This document shows positions 1 through 6,761 of a stretch of 64,000 bases of DNA, piece after piece. The notes beneath the pieces were generated by a model. The model worked only from the letters and a program-made list of their open reading frames with translations. It made no database searches and was not told the origin of the DNA. The translations under genes were made by a program, and so were the position numbers. Positions within the stretch are counted from its first letter, which is position 1; every line of letters begins with the position of its first letter. This stretch comes from an uncultured Oscillospiraceae bacterium (lineage in GTDB: Bacteria; Bacillota; Clostridia; Oscillospirales; Acutalibacteraceae): contig UQQT01000007.1 of assembly GCA_900543395.1 (NCBI GenBank), positions 8,211 to 72,210 of the forward strand. Reading direction: 5' to 3'.

Positions 1-108
1 AAGCAATCCGACTTTACATCCAAATTCTCTTTTTTCTGTTATGCGTTGTTTGTATACACCCGTAACACGGTTTATACCCCATGCAGTCTCCGTAATTATA
101 AGCTTCAT
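1..108 (-). CDS. Start of an unknown protein, cut by the window edge
   Basis: An open frame of 36 codons starts at the ATG at 108 and runs off the left edge without a stop. A GAGG ribosome-binding site lies about 10 bases before it. The protein begins MKLIITETAWGINRVTG. I do not recognise the family. It is the third minus-strand gene of a group whose first two members (583-957 and 188-568) are broken, so this one may also be a remnant. It has no obvious signal peptide or membrane segment in the visible part. Confidence 0.4.
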   Translation of the reverse strand, partial: MKLIITETAWGINRVTGVYKQRITEKREFGCKVGLL

Positions 109-187
109 ATTAAAAAACGTCCTCACGTGTCATTATATTGTATTTGCAACAAACAATATTTTTCGTCAGTTTTCTCTGTGTTTCTTT

Positions 188-568
188 TTATCGTTTCACG
201 GCATTTATATTCCCTGTCCTGAACCGTTTTACTTGACGAAACGCCGGAATAGCACATTTCACCGCCTCGTCAAAATTTCCGCGCATTTCGGCAATAAAAC
301 CTTTCTTTATTAAAATGTCGGAACAATATTCGGAATAATCTCCGAGTATATTCAATATAATAAGCATCGTCGTGTGATTCCGCCATCTGTTTTATATTAC
401 GAAATACATATAATTCATAAGCTTTCTTTACACGAAGCGAAAACATTTGAATTTTATCATAAAGCAACGGAAAACGAGCGGAAGCTCTTGCGTATTCATT
501 AAGCCATACATTCAGTTTATCCTCGGGATTATGCCGTTTTTCAGATTAAAAACAAGCTCGGGCTTCAT
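188..568 (-). pseudogene. Frameshifted unknown gene (about 127 residues)
   Basis: Starts at the ATG at 568 behind AAAGGA. After MKPELVFNLK the frame breaks in an A-run (about 537-542): the continuing frame reads RHNPEDKLNVWLNEYARASA and on to AESHDDAYYI. It breaks again near 350, where the next frame reads LNILGDYSEYCSDILIKKGF and ends at the TAA at 188. All three pieces look like protein and overlap neatly, so two single-base indels best explain the pattern. The tail (GFIAEMRGNFDEAVKCAIPA) is TPR-like in flavour. Function unknown. It follows the equally damaged 583-957 gene by 14 bases, as in an operon. Confidence 0.55.
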
Positions 569-582
569 AATATTAACATCCT

Positions 583-957
583 TTATTTTATCAGATAAGC
601 CGAGAAAGAATCATATGCCGTAAATTGAGGACCGTCATAAGACGATTGATATTCTTTAAGAGTAAAAAATTCGTTTTCTCCCTCATGCAACAAATAACTT
701 TCATCTCTGTATTTTATTAAAACCGAATTTTCATCTATTTAAACTTCAAATACATATTTCGGATTATATATACCGAAGTCGGCAAGATACTTTCCGCATT
801 TTAAAGGTATGACAATATACCTGTTATGAATGTCCGACGGACTGCGTTCGTTCATATTTCCGATAAGACGAATCGAAACGGCTTTCCGGTTTGCCGGAAG
901 AGAAAAAGCTATTTTATTATAAACACCGTCATATTCACTTTTATCAATCCTTAGCAT
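583..957 (-). pseudogene. Unknown gene with an in-frame TAA
   Basis: ATG at 957 follows AAAAGGA at good spacing. The first 72 codons read MLRIDKSEYDGVYNKIAFSL through NPKYVFEV and end at TAA (739-741). Reading on in the same frame gives another 51 sensible codons (IDENSVLIKYRDESYLLHEG through YDSFSAYLIK) to a second TAA at 583, which abuts the ribosome-binding site of the next gene. An original protein of about 124 residues broken by one nonsense change is the simplest reading. No recognised domain. Together with 188-568 it suggests an operon under no selection. Confidence 0.5.
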
Positions 958-1308
958 TTTTTATTCCTTTTCAATGTCATAATATCATATACTTGGCAAA
1001 ATGATAATTGCCGTAACGAACTAAAAAAAATAAAGTACTCTGCAAAAATATGCAAATGACTTGTGTATTAATTAGGATTTCAGTTTCCGGCCGACAGCCT
1101 GTTCGCGAACGCTGAAAAAACGGCGGTATATGCTGTCCCGTTTCATAGCACGGGCAATTTTTTTTTACCGTCGGAGAGTACAAAAACACTGCGTCCGAAA
1201 AAAATTCTCAATATTCTAATCTTTCGCATTTTGTATAGCAAAGGGAGCGGTCTCTTTTCGTAATACCGGTTTTTTTAATTATTTTTTTCATCATTATACA
1301 GCCGACAA
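958..1308. other. Intergenic stretch without a supported gene
   Basis: AT-rich sequence between the minus-strand broken genes and the plus-strand prophage remnants. Short open frames exist on the minus strand (977-1189), but they have no ribosome-binding site or protein-like composition. No RNA gene or clear terminator was seen. Confidence 0.5.
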
Positions 1309-1634
1309 ATGCACTCTTGCCTTTTAGAAGTGAACAAAGACAATTATACCTTTGATACTCACATTGACGATATAGCAAAGGTTATCGTTGTTAGTGCAAT
1401 GCCCATTTGCGGTGTGGTTTACATAGAACCCGTCATAAAGGGCGATGTAAACAGTGACGGTAAGATTACCGATGACGGCACAAGAAAAGCCCTCCGAGCT
1501 TCAGCCCGGATCGAAAATCTAAATGCGAAAGAAAAATCCGCCGCCGATATTAACGGAGCGGAAAAGTAACGGCTGACGATGCGAGGACAATTCTTCGTAA
1601 GTCAGCACGACTCGAACAAGAAAGGATTTTCACT
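1309..1634 (+). pseudogene. Dockerin-like tail of a probable phage endolysin, frameshifted
   Basis: The frame from 1309 contains a dockerin-type calcium-binding repeat (GDVNSDGKITDDGTRKALRA) and the start of a second one (ADINGAEK), then stops at 1567. The rest of the second repeat continues in another frame (VTADDARTILRKSARLEQE), so a small deletion around 1555-1565 broke the gene. The part before the repeats is short and unrecognised, so most of the original N-terminal catalytic region is gone. From memory, phage cell-wall hydrolases of related Clostridia carry such paired repeats at their C-terminus and sit just before the two lysis genes that follow here. That role is inferred from position. 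Confidence 0.55.
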
Positions 1635-1907
1635 ATGAGCGGACTTCAAATCTTTACAACCGTCCTTGGCGTGGTTGGTACTCCGTGTGCTATCGTATTC
1701 AGATATATCGCTTTAAAACGAAACAATAAGAGCGATAACACCGCAGAGGGCTAAAAAGATGGCGTTTTGCTAACCGAAATCGGCTATATCAAATCGAGCC
1801 TTGACGACATCAAGCGCAAGCAAGAAAAGGAGGATGAACGGCATGTACAGGTCGATTTACGGCTTACCGTAGTTAAAGCTTTGGAAAAACAGGCACCACA
1901 GACTTGA
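1635..1907 (+). pseudogene. XhlA-like prophage membrane protein with in-frame TAA
   Basis: ATG at 1635 follows AAAGGA. The first 39 codons hold a membrane segment (LQIFTTVLGVVGTPCAIVF) and end at TAA 1752-1754. The same frame then continues for 50 codons (LLTEIGYIKSSLDDIKRKQE, a coiled-coil region with many charged residues) to TGA at 1905. Small phage proteins of the haemolysin XhlA type combine a coiled coil and a membrane helix and sit next to the holin; here the helix comes first. It lies between the dockerin-like endolysin tail and the holin remnant, which supports the assignment. Confidence 0.6.
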
Positions 1908-1941
1908 TAATTTAGGAAATAAATACGAGGGGTGAAATAAC

Positions 1942-2186
1942 ATAGATGTATTTACTTACATAACCGAGACTGCGTATATCCTTATCCCAGCATTGCTGAT
2001 TATCGGTCAGATTATTAAAAATATCAAGGTAATTCCCGATAAATAGGTTCCCTTATTCTTCTGCCGTTTGGGGCTCTCGGAGCAATGGCATTAGGCGGCT
2101 AGACTTTCAACTACGCTATACAGGGCATACTGATTACCGGCACTGTTGCATACGGCAATCAGATTGTAAAACAGCTCAAGAAATAA
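1942..2186 (+). pseudogene. Phage holin remnant
   Basis: Translating across the damage gives DVFTYITETAYILIPALLII, then KNIKVIPDK, a TAG, VPLILLPFGALGAMALGG, a TAG, and TFNYAIQGILITGTVAYGNQ up to KQLKK and TAA at 2184. The two hydrophobic stretches and the lysine end fit a small class of phage holins. At least four lesions are visible: the start codon is ATA behind a good GAGGGG site, two in-frame TAG codons, and a one-base loss near 2057. The gene is dead. It completes a lysis cassette with the two preceding remnants. Confidence 0.6.
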
Positions 2187-2204
2187 TAGAAAATAAAAGA
2201 ACAC

Positions 2205-2247
2205 AAACCGCTACAGAAATTTTAAAAGTTTCTGCGTCGGTTTTTTT
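2205..2247 (+). terminator. Terminator after the prophage lysis remnants
   Basis: AAACCG with CAGAAA pairs with TTTCTG and CGGTTT around a short loop, followed by a run of seven T. It closes the broken lysis cassette on the plus strand. Confidence 0.65.
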
Positions 2248-2265
2248 GCATTGTTATTTATTTTA

Positions 2266-2358
2266 CTTACAATTAGGTCTTACAAATTAAAAATTGTGTA
2301 GAATTGTAAGTTACAATATTACAAACGGTTTTTTCATTGTAAGAGAAAATGTAAGACC
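2266..2358. repeat. Cluster of five TTGTAAG/CTTACAA boxes
   Basis: CTTACAA occurs at 2266-2272 and 2279-2285. TTGTAAG occurs at 2304-2310 and 2337-2343, and ATGTAAG at 2349-2355. The 2304 copy is part of the palindrome TTGTAAGTTACAA. GGTCTTACA (2276-2284) and TGTAAGACC (2350-2358) form a longer inverted pair. No gene overlaps them. They could be operator or integrase arm-type sites left by the prophage; nothing here decides. Confidence 0.45.
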
Positions 2359-2502
2359 GAAAAACCGCACAAAATAGGAAACTTCAATGATTTTACAATC
2401 TTATATTTTTTTCTGTATTAACCGCAAAACAGGGAGTTTGAGCATAGTATTACTCCCAAACCCGCTTGTTTACGTGTGTTACGCGTGTGTGCGTGAGAAT
2501 GC

Positions 2503-2548
2503 AAGAGAAATACCCTTGAAATTGTAAAACTTCAAGGGTATTTCTCTT
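2503..2548. repeat. Perfect 18-bp inverted repeat
   Basis: The arms 2503-2520 and 2531-2548 are exactly complementary (AAGAGAAATACCCTTGAA and its reverse complement) with a 10-base loop. There is no strong T-run on either side, so it may be a terminator-like hairpin, a processing site or a mobile-element end. No gene is transcribed into it except the prophage remnants. Confidence 0.6.
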
Positions 2549-2623
2549 ATTCTACAGGTATATCAATGATAAATACATTTCGCCATACAGCAAAAGCTGT
2601 TATGTGTTCGTACCTGTGTGATA

Positions 2624-2700
2624 TGGTGGACCATCAGGGACTCGAACCCCGGACCAACCGGTTATGAGCCGGTTGCTCTAACCAACTGAGCTAATGGTCC
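2624..2700 (-). tRNA. tRNA with CAT anticodon, probably tRNA-Ile2
   Basis: The full cloverleaf is visible on the minus strand: acceptor GGACCAT/ATGGTCC, D-loop AGCTCAGTTGGTTAGAGC, anticodon arm ACCGG-CTCATAA-CCGGT, T-arm GGTTCGAGTCC and an encoded CCA end. CAT could mean methionine, but the loop CTCATAA and the GGACC acceptor resemble the isoleucine tRNA whose C34 is modified to lysidine by TilS, as in Bacillus. A simple anticodon reading would call it Met. It has a near-ideal promoter just upstream. Confidence 0.85.
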
Positions 2701-2718
2701 GTTTCACAATGCTTGTAT

Positions 2719-2747
2719 ATTATATCGTTTTATGATGCAATTGTCAA
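2719..2747 (-). promoter_or_regulatory. Consensus sigma-A promoter of the CAT tRNA
   Basis: On the minus strand TTGACA (2747-2742) and TATAAT (2724-2719) are separated by exactly 17 bases, 19 bases before the tRNA. Confidence 0.85.
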
Positions 2748-2772
2748 GCATATTTTTTATATTTTTTATTTA

Positions 2773-2889
2773 TTAATACATGTTTTTGTCCATATGAGAT
2801 TTAACCATAACTCTGATAGCAATGGACAGTACAATAAGAGTAACCGCCGCGCCGATATTTGCCGCGGTATTTCTCTGTTTCTTTCTCAT
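2773..2889 (-). CDS. 38-residue single-span membrane peptide
   Basis: A short frame starts at the ATG at 2889, six bases after GGAGGA, and reads RKKQRNTAANIGAAVTLIVL then SIAIRVMVKSHMDKNMY to TAA at 2773. The upstream ATG at 2895 touches the ribosome-binding site, so the second is the better start. It overlaps or abuts the stop of the DUF6873 gene, so translation is probably coupled. A basic N-terminus, one hydrophobic helix of about 16 residues and a charged tail are visible. Function unknown. Confidence 0.5.
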   Translation of the reverse strand: MRKKQRNTAANIGAAVTLIVLSIAIRVMVKSHMDKNMY

Positions 2890-2891
2890 TT

Positions 2892-3635
2892 TCATTCCTC
2901 CGTAATCGGAATTATACTTCCGATGTCATATATTTTTTCATCCGAAAGGTAAACGCATTTTACATTATGCAATAAGCAGAAATTCTCGATTTTTTTTCTG
3001 ATTAAATCATCATATATACGCCCGGTAAAAGCGAGTATATTCCGTCCGAGTTTTCCCGCCGACCCGCCGATAAATCCGTATTCAAATCCGCCGAGTCTGA
3101 CAAACCCTTTGTCAACAAGCAAAACGTCAAGCTTGTCTTTACATCCGTTATAAATCGAAATATCGTCCGTTATAACCGCATTTTCGCTGACAGGCACAAC
3201 GGAACATTTCGTATACCCCTGATTAACGTTTAAAATTATAAAAGAATTCCTCATGCAATATTCTAACACATCTTTTCGTACGGTGTCAACATTGCATATC
3301 ATATATTTTCCGATTATAACGCAGTTAAGCGGACAGTCATACGGGTATTTATCCGCCAGTAAAATATCGCTTTTAATTATATTCATACCGTTTATCGGCG
3401 CCGTTTCGGCTAAATAATCCGCTTCTTTAGCTATTGCCGAATTATCTCCCCCAAGAGAAAGAAAAACAAGGTCTGCATGACTTGAAATTCGGCTGTCAAC
3501 GGTATTTGCCGTCCGGATTTTTATAACTTCAACGCCGTATTTATTTAAACTTCTCTGCGTCTCCTCGGACAATCCGCCCGCGATGACCGTTTTTACTTTT
3601 TTTTCGGGCAGATTCGCGTTTTCTATGTAATTCAT
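2892..3635 (-). CDS. DUF6873-type protein (GME-fold-like)
   Basis: The 247-residue protein resembles the DUF6873 family, which is thought to share the guanidino-modifying-enzyme fold; its reaction is unknown. It has no signal peptide. Recurring small motifs (LSLGGDNSAIAKEADY, NVNQGYTKCSVVPV, DKGFVRLGGFEYGFIGGSAG) are spread through the sequence. Its ATG overlaps the TGA of radA by four bases (ATGA), so it is translated with that gene. The neighbours (radA, cwlD-like amidase) do not reveal a role. The family call is from memory of the pattern. Confidence 0.6.
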   Translation of the reverse strand: MNYIENANLPEKKVKTVIAGGLSEETQRSLNKYGVEVIKIRTANTVDSRISSHADLVFLSLGGDNSAIAKEADYLAETAPINGMNIIKSDILLADKYPYDCPLNCVIIGKYMICNVDTVRKDVLEYCMRNSFIILNVNQGYTKCSVVPVSENAVITDDISIYNGCKDKLDVLLVDKGFVRLGGFEYGFIGGSAGKLGRNILAFTGRIYDDLIRKKIENFCLLHNVKCVYLSDEKIYDIGSIIPITEE

Positions 3636-5002
3636 GTAACAATTGCCTCGAACGCTTTTCTGATGGTTCTGACGCCTACTACCTGCGCCGACTGCTTTAT
3701 GCTCTCGGACAGAGATTTATAATTATGATAGGGTATGACGATTCTCTTAAAGCCCATTCTGACAGCCTCGCTGACTCTCTGTTCTGCCGAACTAACCGAA
3801 CGGATTTCACCTGCAAGACCGATTTCACCGAACGCTATTACGTCCTCTCTGATAACCATATCTTTAAGCGACGAAACAAGAGCGAGCGCAACGGACAAAT
3901 CGGAAGCAGGTTCGTCAATTTTCATTCCGCCCGCGACATTTATGTAACAATCGGCATTGGAAAAGAAATAACCGCACCGCTTTTCAAGTACCGCAATAAG
4001 CATTGACATTCTGTTATAATCAAAGCCTGTCGACATTCTCCTCGGATTTCCGAAGCCTGTCGGAGTAACAAGCCCCTGAACCTCCGCTAAGATAGGACGG
4101 CTGCCCTCCATAACGCACGCAACGCATGTACCCGACGTATTTTTCGGTCTGCCCTCGAGCATCATTTTCGACGGATTTTCAACCTCTGACAAGCCGTTTG
4201 TTCCCATTATAAAGACGCCGACTTCGTTTGTAGAGCCGAATCTGTTCTTAACCGCCCTTAATATTCTGCATGTCAGATTCTTGTCGCCCTCGAAATAAAG
4301 AACGGTATCAACGATATGCTCCATAACCTTAGGTCCGGCAATATTTCCGTCCTTATTGACATGACCGACAATAAACATAGGGATATCGAGTCCCTTTGCC
4401 GTACGCATAAATAAATTCGTACACTCTCTGACCTGCGTAATGCTGCCCGCGGAGGACGCAACTTCGGAAATACTCATCGTCTGAATTGAATCTATAATAA
4501 CGACGTCGGGCTTTTCGTTTCTGATAACCTCGCAAACATACTGCGCGTCGGTATCGCACAGAACGAAAAGATTGTCGCCGTTGACTTTAAGCCTGTCCGC
4601 TCTTAACTTAATCTGTCCGGACGATTCCTCGCCCGAAACATAGAGAACTTTTTTTGTTTTCGAAAGATTATAGCATGACTGTAAAAGGATCGTGGATTTG
4701 CCTATACCTGGGTCTCCGCCGATCAGTACGAGCGAGCCTTTAACGAGTCCCCCGCCGAGTACGCGGTTAAATTCCTTAATGCCCGTGTCATACCGTATTT
4801 CATCCGACCCAGTTATCTCGTTAAGAGTAACGACATTTGCTCTGCCGACGGGAGAATACGCGTGCTTCGACGACGAATCGGCTTTAATCTCCTCCTCCAT
4901 ACAATTCCATTCTGAGCAATGCGGACACTGACCGTACCATTTTGCACTTTCATATCCGCATTCGGAGCATATATAGACTGTTTTATTCTTCTGCACCATC
5001 AT
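3632..5002 (-). CDS. radA: DNA repair protein RadA/Sms
   Basis: RadA is a hexameric DnaB-like ATPase that drives branch migration during recombination and repair. The 456 residues show an N-terminal C4 zinc finger (CSECGYESAKWYGQCPHC), a Walker A motif GGDPGIGKST near residue 100, the RadA-specific KNRFG motif near 255 and a Lon-protease-like C-terminal domain. I chose the ATG at 5002 because GGAGGA lies at the right distance; a longer frame starts at 5014. The start lies inside the end of the upstream amidase gene, and the stop overlaps the DUF6873 start, so three genes appear to be co-translated. Confidence 0.95.
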   Translation of the reverse strand: MMVQKNKTVYICSECGYESAKWYGQCPHCSEWNCMEEEIKADSSSKHAYSPVGRANVVTLNEITGSDEIRYDTGIKEFNRVLGGGLVKGSLVLIGGDPGIGKSTILLQSCYNLSKTKKVLYVSGEESSGQIKLRADRLKVNGDNLFVLCDTDAQYVCEVIRNEKPDVVIIDSIQTMSISEVASSAGSITQVRECTNLFMRTAKGLDIPMFIVGHVNKDGNIAGPKVMEHIVDTVLYFEGDKNLTCRILRAVKNRFGSTNEVGVFIMGTNGLSEVENPSKMMLEGRPKNTSGTCVACVMEGSRPILAEVQGLVTPTGFGNPRRMSTGFDYNRMSMLIAVLEKRCGYFFSNADCYINVAGGMKIDEPASDLSVALALVSSLKDMVIREDVIAFGEIGLAGEIRSVSSAEQRVSEAVRMGFKRIVIPYHNYKSLSESIKQSAQVVGVRTIRKAFEAIVT

Positions 5003-5717
5003 TGTCTCCTCCAAGATAGTTCATAATTCCGTCCGAAACAAACTGCGCAAGGCTCTGTCTGTATTCGCCGTCTGCAAGCTTTTTTGATTCCTCCGGATTG
5101 GAAAGAAATCCGCATTCGACCATAACAGACGGACGTTCGGCTTTGTATAAAAGATAAATCGAATCGCCGGAAGCCTTGATTTGTCTCGTATTATCCGGCT
5201 GTAGCCCCGAAACAACCGCGGACTGTATACAATGTGCAAGAATCATGCTCTCGTCATTGTTCGCCGAGTAAAAAACCTGCGTTCCGCTGTATTTCGTCTC
5301 CTCATAAAAATTCTGATGAATGCTGACAAGTATTGAACCGGGAGTCTCGTTTACAAGGGCAAATCTGTTATGTATATCAGATACTTTCTTTTCTCTGATG
5401 CTCGAACATCCCGGGTCTGAAATATCCGTATCGGTATTACGAACCAATAAAGTTTTAACTCCGTTTTTATTCAGAATTTCGTTTAATCTAAGTGCAATAT
5501 CCAGATTTACATCCTTTTCGAGCAGACCGTCCGCCGATACGGAACCCGGGTCAACCCCGCCGTGTCCTGCGTCGATGACAACCGTTACATCCGCTCCTCG
5601 TCCGTTTACACCGAGAACGGCATTCCGGTTTATGTACATAACCGCGGATAAAAAGGAAAAAACTGCCGTCAGCATAACCGTTAAAGCTATAAGATTTTTA
5701 AGTTTCAAGCATATCAC
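4983..5717 (-). CDS. cwlD: N-acetylmuramoyl-L-alanine amidase, CwlD-like
   Basis: Amidase_3 enzymes are zinc peptidases that cut the amide bond between MurNAc and the stem peptide. CwlD of spore formers does this in the cortex as the first step to muramic-lactam. The 244-residue protein has an N-terminal membrane anchor or signal (residues about 8-28) and the zinc and catalytic residues in VVIDAGHGG, the Glu of LLEKDVNL, SIHQN and VMVECGFLSN. Length and single-domain structure fit CwlD. The start ATG follows GAGGTGAT. It overlaps radA by 20 bases. The specific cortex role is an inference; a vegetative amidase is the alternative. Confidence 0.8.
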   Translation of the reverse strand: MICLKLKNLIALTVMLTAVFSFLSAVMYINRNAVLGVNGRGADVTVVIDAGHGGVDPGSVSADGLLEKDVNLDIALRLNEILNKNGVKTLLVRNTDTDISDPGCSSIREKKVSDIHNRFALVNETPGSILVSIHQNFYEETKYSGTQVFYSANNDESMILAHCIQSAVVSGLQPDNTRQIKASGDSIYLLYKAERPSVMVECGFLSNPEESKKLADGEYRQSLAQFVSDGIMNYLGGDNDGAEE

Positions 5718-5755
5718 CTCATATAATGATATGCCTGACGCTTATTTGCTTATTC

Positions 5756-5790
5756 TAAAAAGACAAAGTCCGCCATAATAATGACGGACT
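5756..5790 (-). terminator. Terminator after the 41-residue peptide gene
   Basis: On the minus strand AGTCCG and CGGACT pair around a 12-base loop and are followed by TTTGTCTTTTT. It separates the peptide gene at 5811 from the amidase gene. Confidence 0.6.
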
Positions 5791-5810
5791 CACGTGTCAA
5801 AAGGATAAAA

Positions 5811-5936
5811 TCAACCTGCGTACTTATCCATAGCCTTGGAGAATGCCTCACCGATAGCTTTATCGAAAATACCGATTTTAACAAGCATTTTAACTACCTT
5901 AAGTACCATTTTTAAAATCCAGAATATTCCACCCAT
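5811..5936 (-). CDS. 41-residue amphipathic peptide
   Basis: ATG at 5936 follows AAAGGAG. The peptide begins MGGIFWILKMVLKVVKMLVK and ends IGIFDKAIGEAFSKAMDKYAG. It has its own promoter (5974-6002) and terminator (5756-5790), so it is a one-gene transcript. Lysines spaced among hydrophobic residues give an amphipathic helix for the first 25 residues, as in small membrane-active or membrane-sensing peptides. No family recognised. A role as bacteriocin, toxin or membrane anchor cannot be decided from sequence. Confidence 0.6.
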   Translation of the reverse strand: MGGIFWILKMVLKVVKMLVKIGIFDKAIGEAFSKAMDKYAG

Positions 5937-5973
5937 TGTACAAAACTCCTTTTAATTTTTTGTTTATATATCT

Positions 5974-6002
5974 ATTATACACACATGTATTTAATAAATC
6001 AA
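5974..6002 (-). promoter_or_regulatory. Promoter of the 41-residue peptide gene
   Basis: On the minus strand TTGATT (6002-5997) and TATAAT (5979-5974) with a 17-base spacer, about 38 bases before the ATG at 5936. Confidence 0.65.
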
Positions 6003-6047
6003 TACCTTTTACCGAAAAACTGAATCAGCTTTTTAAAATAATATGAC

Positions 6048-6761
6048 TTATTTAGAGAGTTTGGTGACAGGCTCGGCAAACTCAATTCCGTGAGTGTCAA
6101 CCGTGATGCTCTTTATAACAATGTCTTTTATAGGCTTATCGTTTGCATCTTTTTGAGCATCTGCTATCTTATCAACAACATCCATACCGCTCATTACTCT
6201 GCCGAACGCCGCGTACTGTCCGTCAAGATATGTAGAATCGGCCTGGCAGATAAAGAACTGACTGCCTGCGGTATCATAGCCCGAGCCTCTCGCCATGGAT
6301 ATGGTTCCCCTCGTATGGCTTAAATTGTTTGCGGTTCCGTTATAAGCGAACTCGCCCTTTATCGTATATCCGGGTCCTCCCGTGCCTACTCCCTTGGGAT
6401 CTCCGCCCTGTATCATGAAGTTTTTGATAACGCGGTGGAATATAAGTCCGTCATAGAATCCCGAATTTGCAAGGAATATAAAATTCTCGACAGTATTCGG
6501 AGCCTTGTCATAATAGAGTTCTACGACAATTTTTCCGCCGTCTTCCATTTTGATGGTTGCCGTCGGATTCTCCTTAACGGCGATTTTTGTTTCGGGTTCC
6601 GACAGCGAACCTTTCGGCACGTCGATGGTCGAATAAATGTCAAACGTATTTTCGCCTGATTCGGGTTCTTTTGATTTATCGTCCGAATCTGACTTCGAAC
6701 AGGACGCAAAAGCAAAAATCAAAATAACGGCTGATAATAACGCAATAATTCTCTTAGTCAT
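6048..6761 (-). CDS. Lipoprotein cyclophilin-type peptidyl-prolyl isomerase
   Basis: Catalyses cis-trans isomerisation of proline peptide bonds, here outside the membrane, probably helping secreted proteins fold. The 237-residue protein has a lipoprotein signal (hydrophobic core, then lipobox AFASC at about residues 17-21), a charged linker and a cyclophilin domain with FHRVIKNFMIQGGDP, SHTRGTISMARG, GSQFFIC and DGQYAAFGRV, the usual active-site blocks. The start at 6761 is chosen because it follows AAGGAG; it overlaps the stop of the upstream sugar transferase gene. The frame is open further upstream but lacks a better start. Confidence 0.92.
   Translation of the reverse strand: MTKRIIALLSAVILIFAFASCSKSDSDDKSKEPESGENTFDIYSTIDVPKGSLSEPETKIAVKENPTATIKMEDGGKIVVELYYDKAPNTVENFIFLANSGFYDGLIFHRVIKNFMIQGGDPKGVGTGGPGYTIKGEFAYNGTANNLSHTRGTISMARGSGYDTAGSQFFICQADSTYLDGQYAAFGRVMSGMDVVDKIADAQKDANDKPIKDIVIKSITVDTHGIEFAEPVTKLSK

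Noticed and set aside
977..1189. Short minus-strand frame before the broken genes
   Set aside because: No ribosome-binding site and no protein-like pattern.
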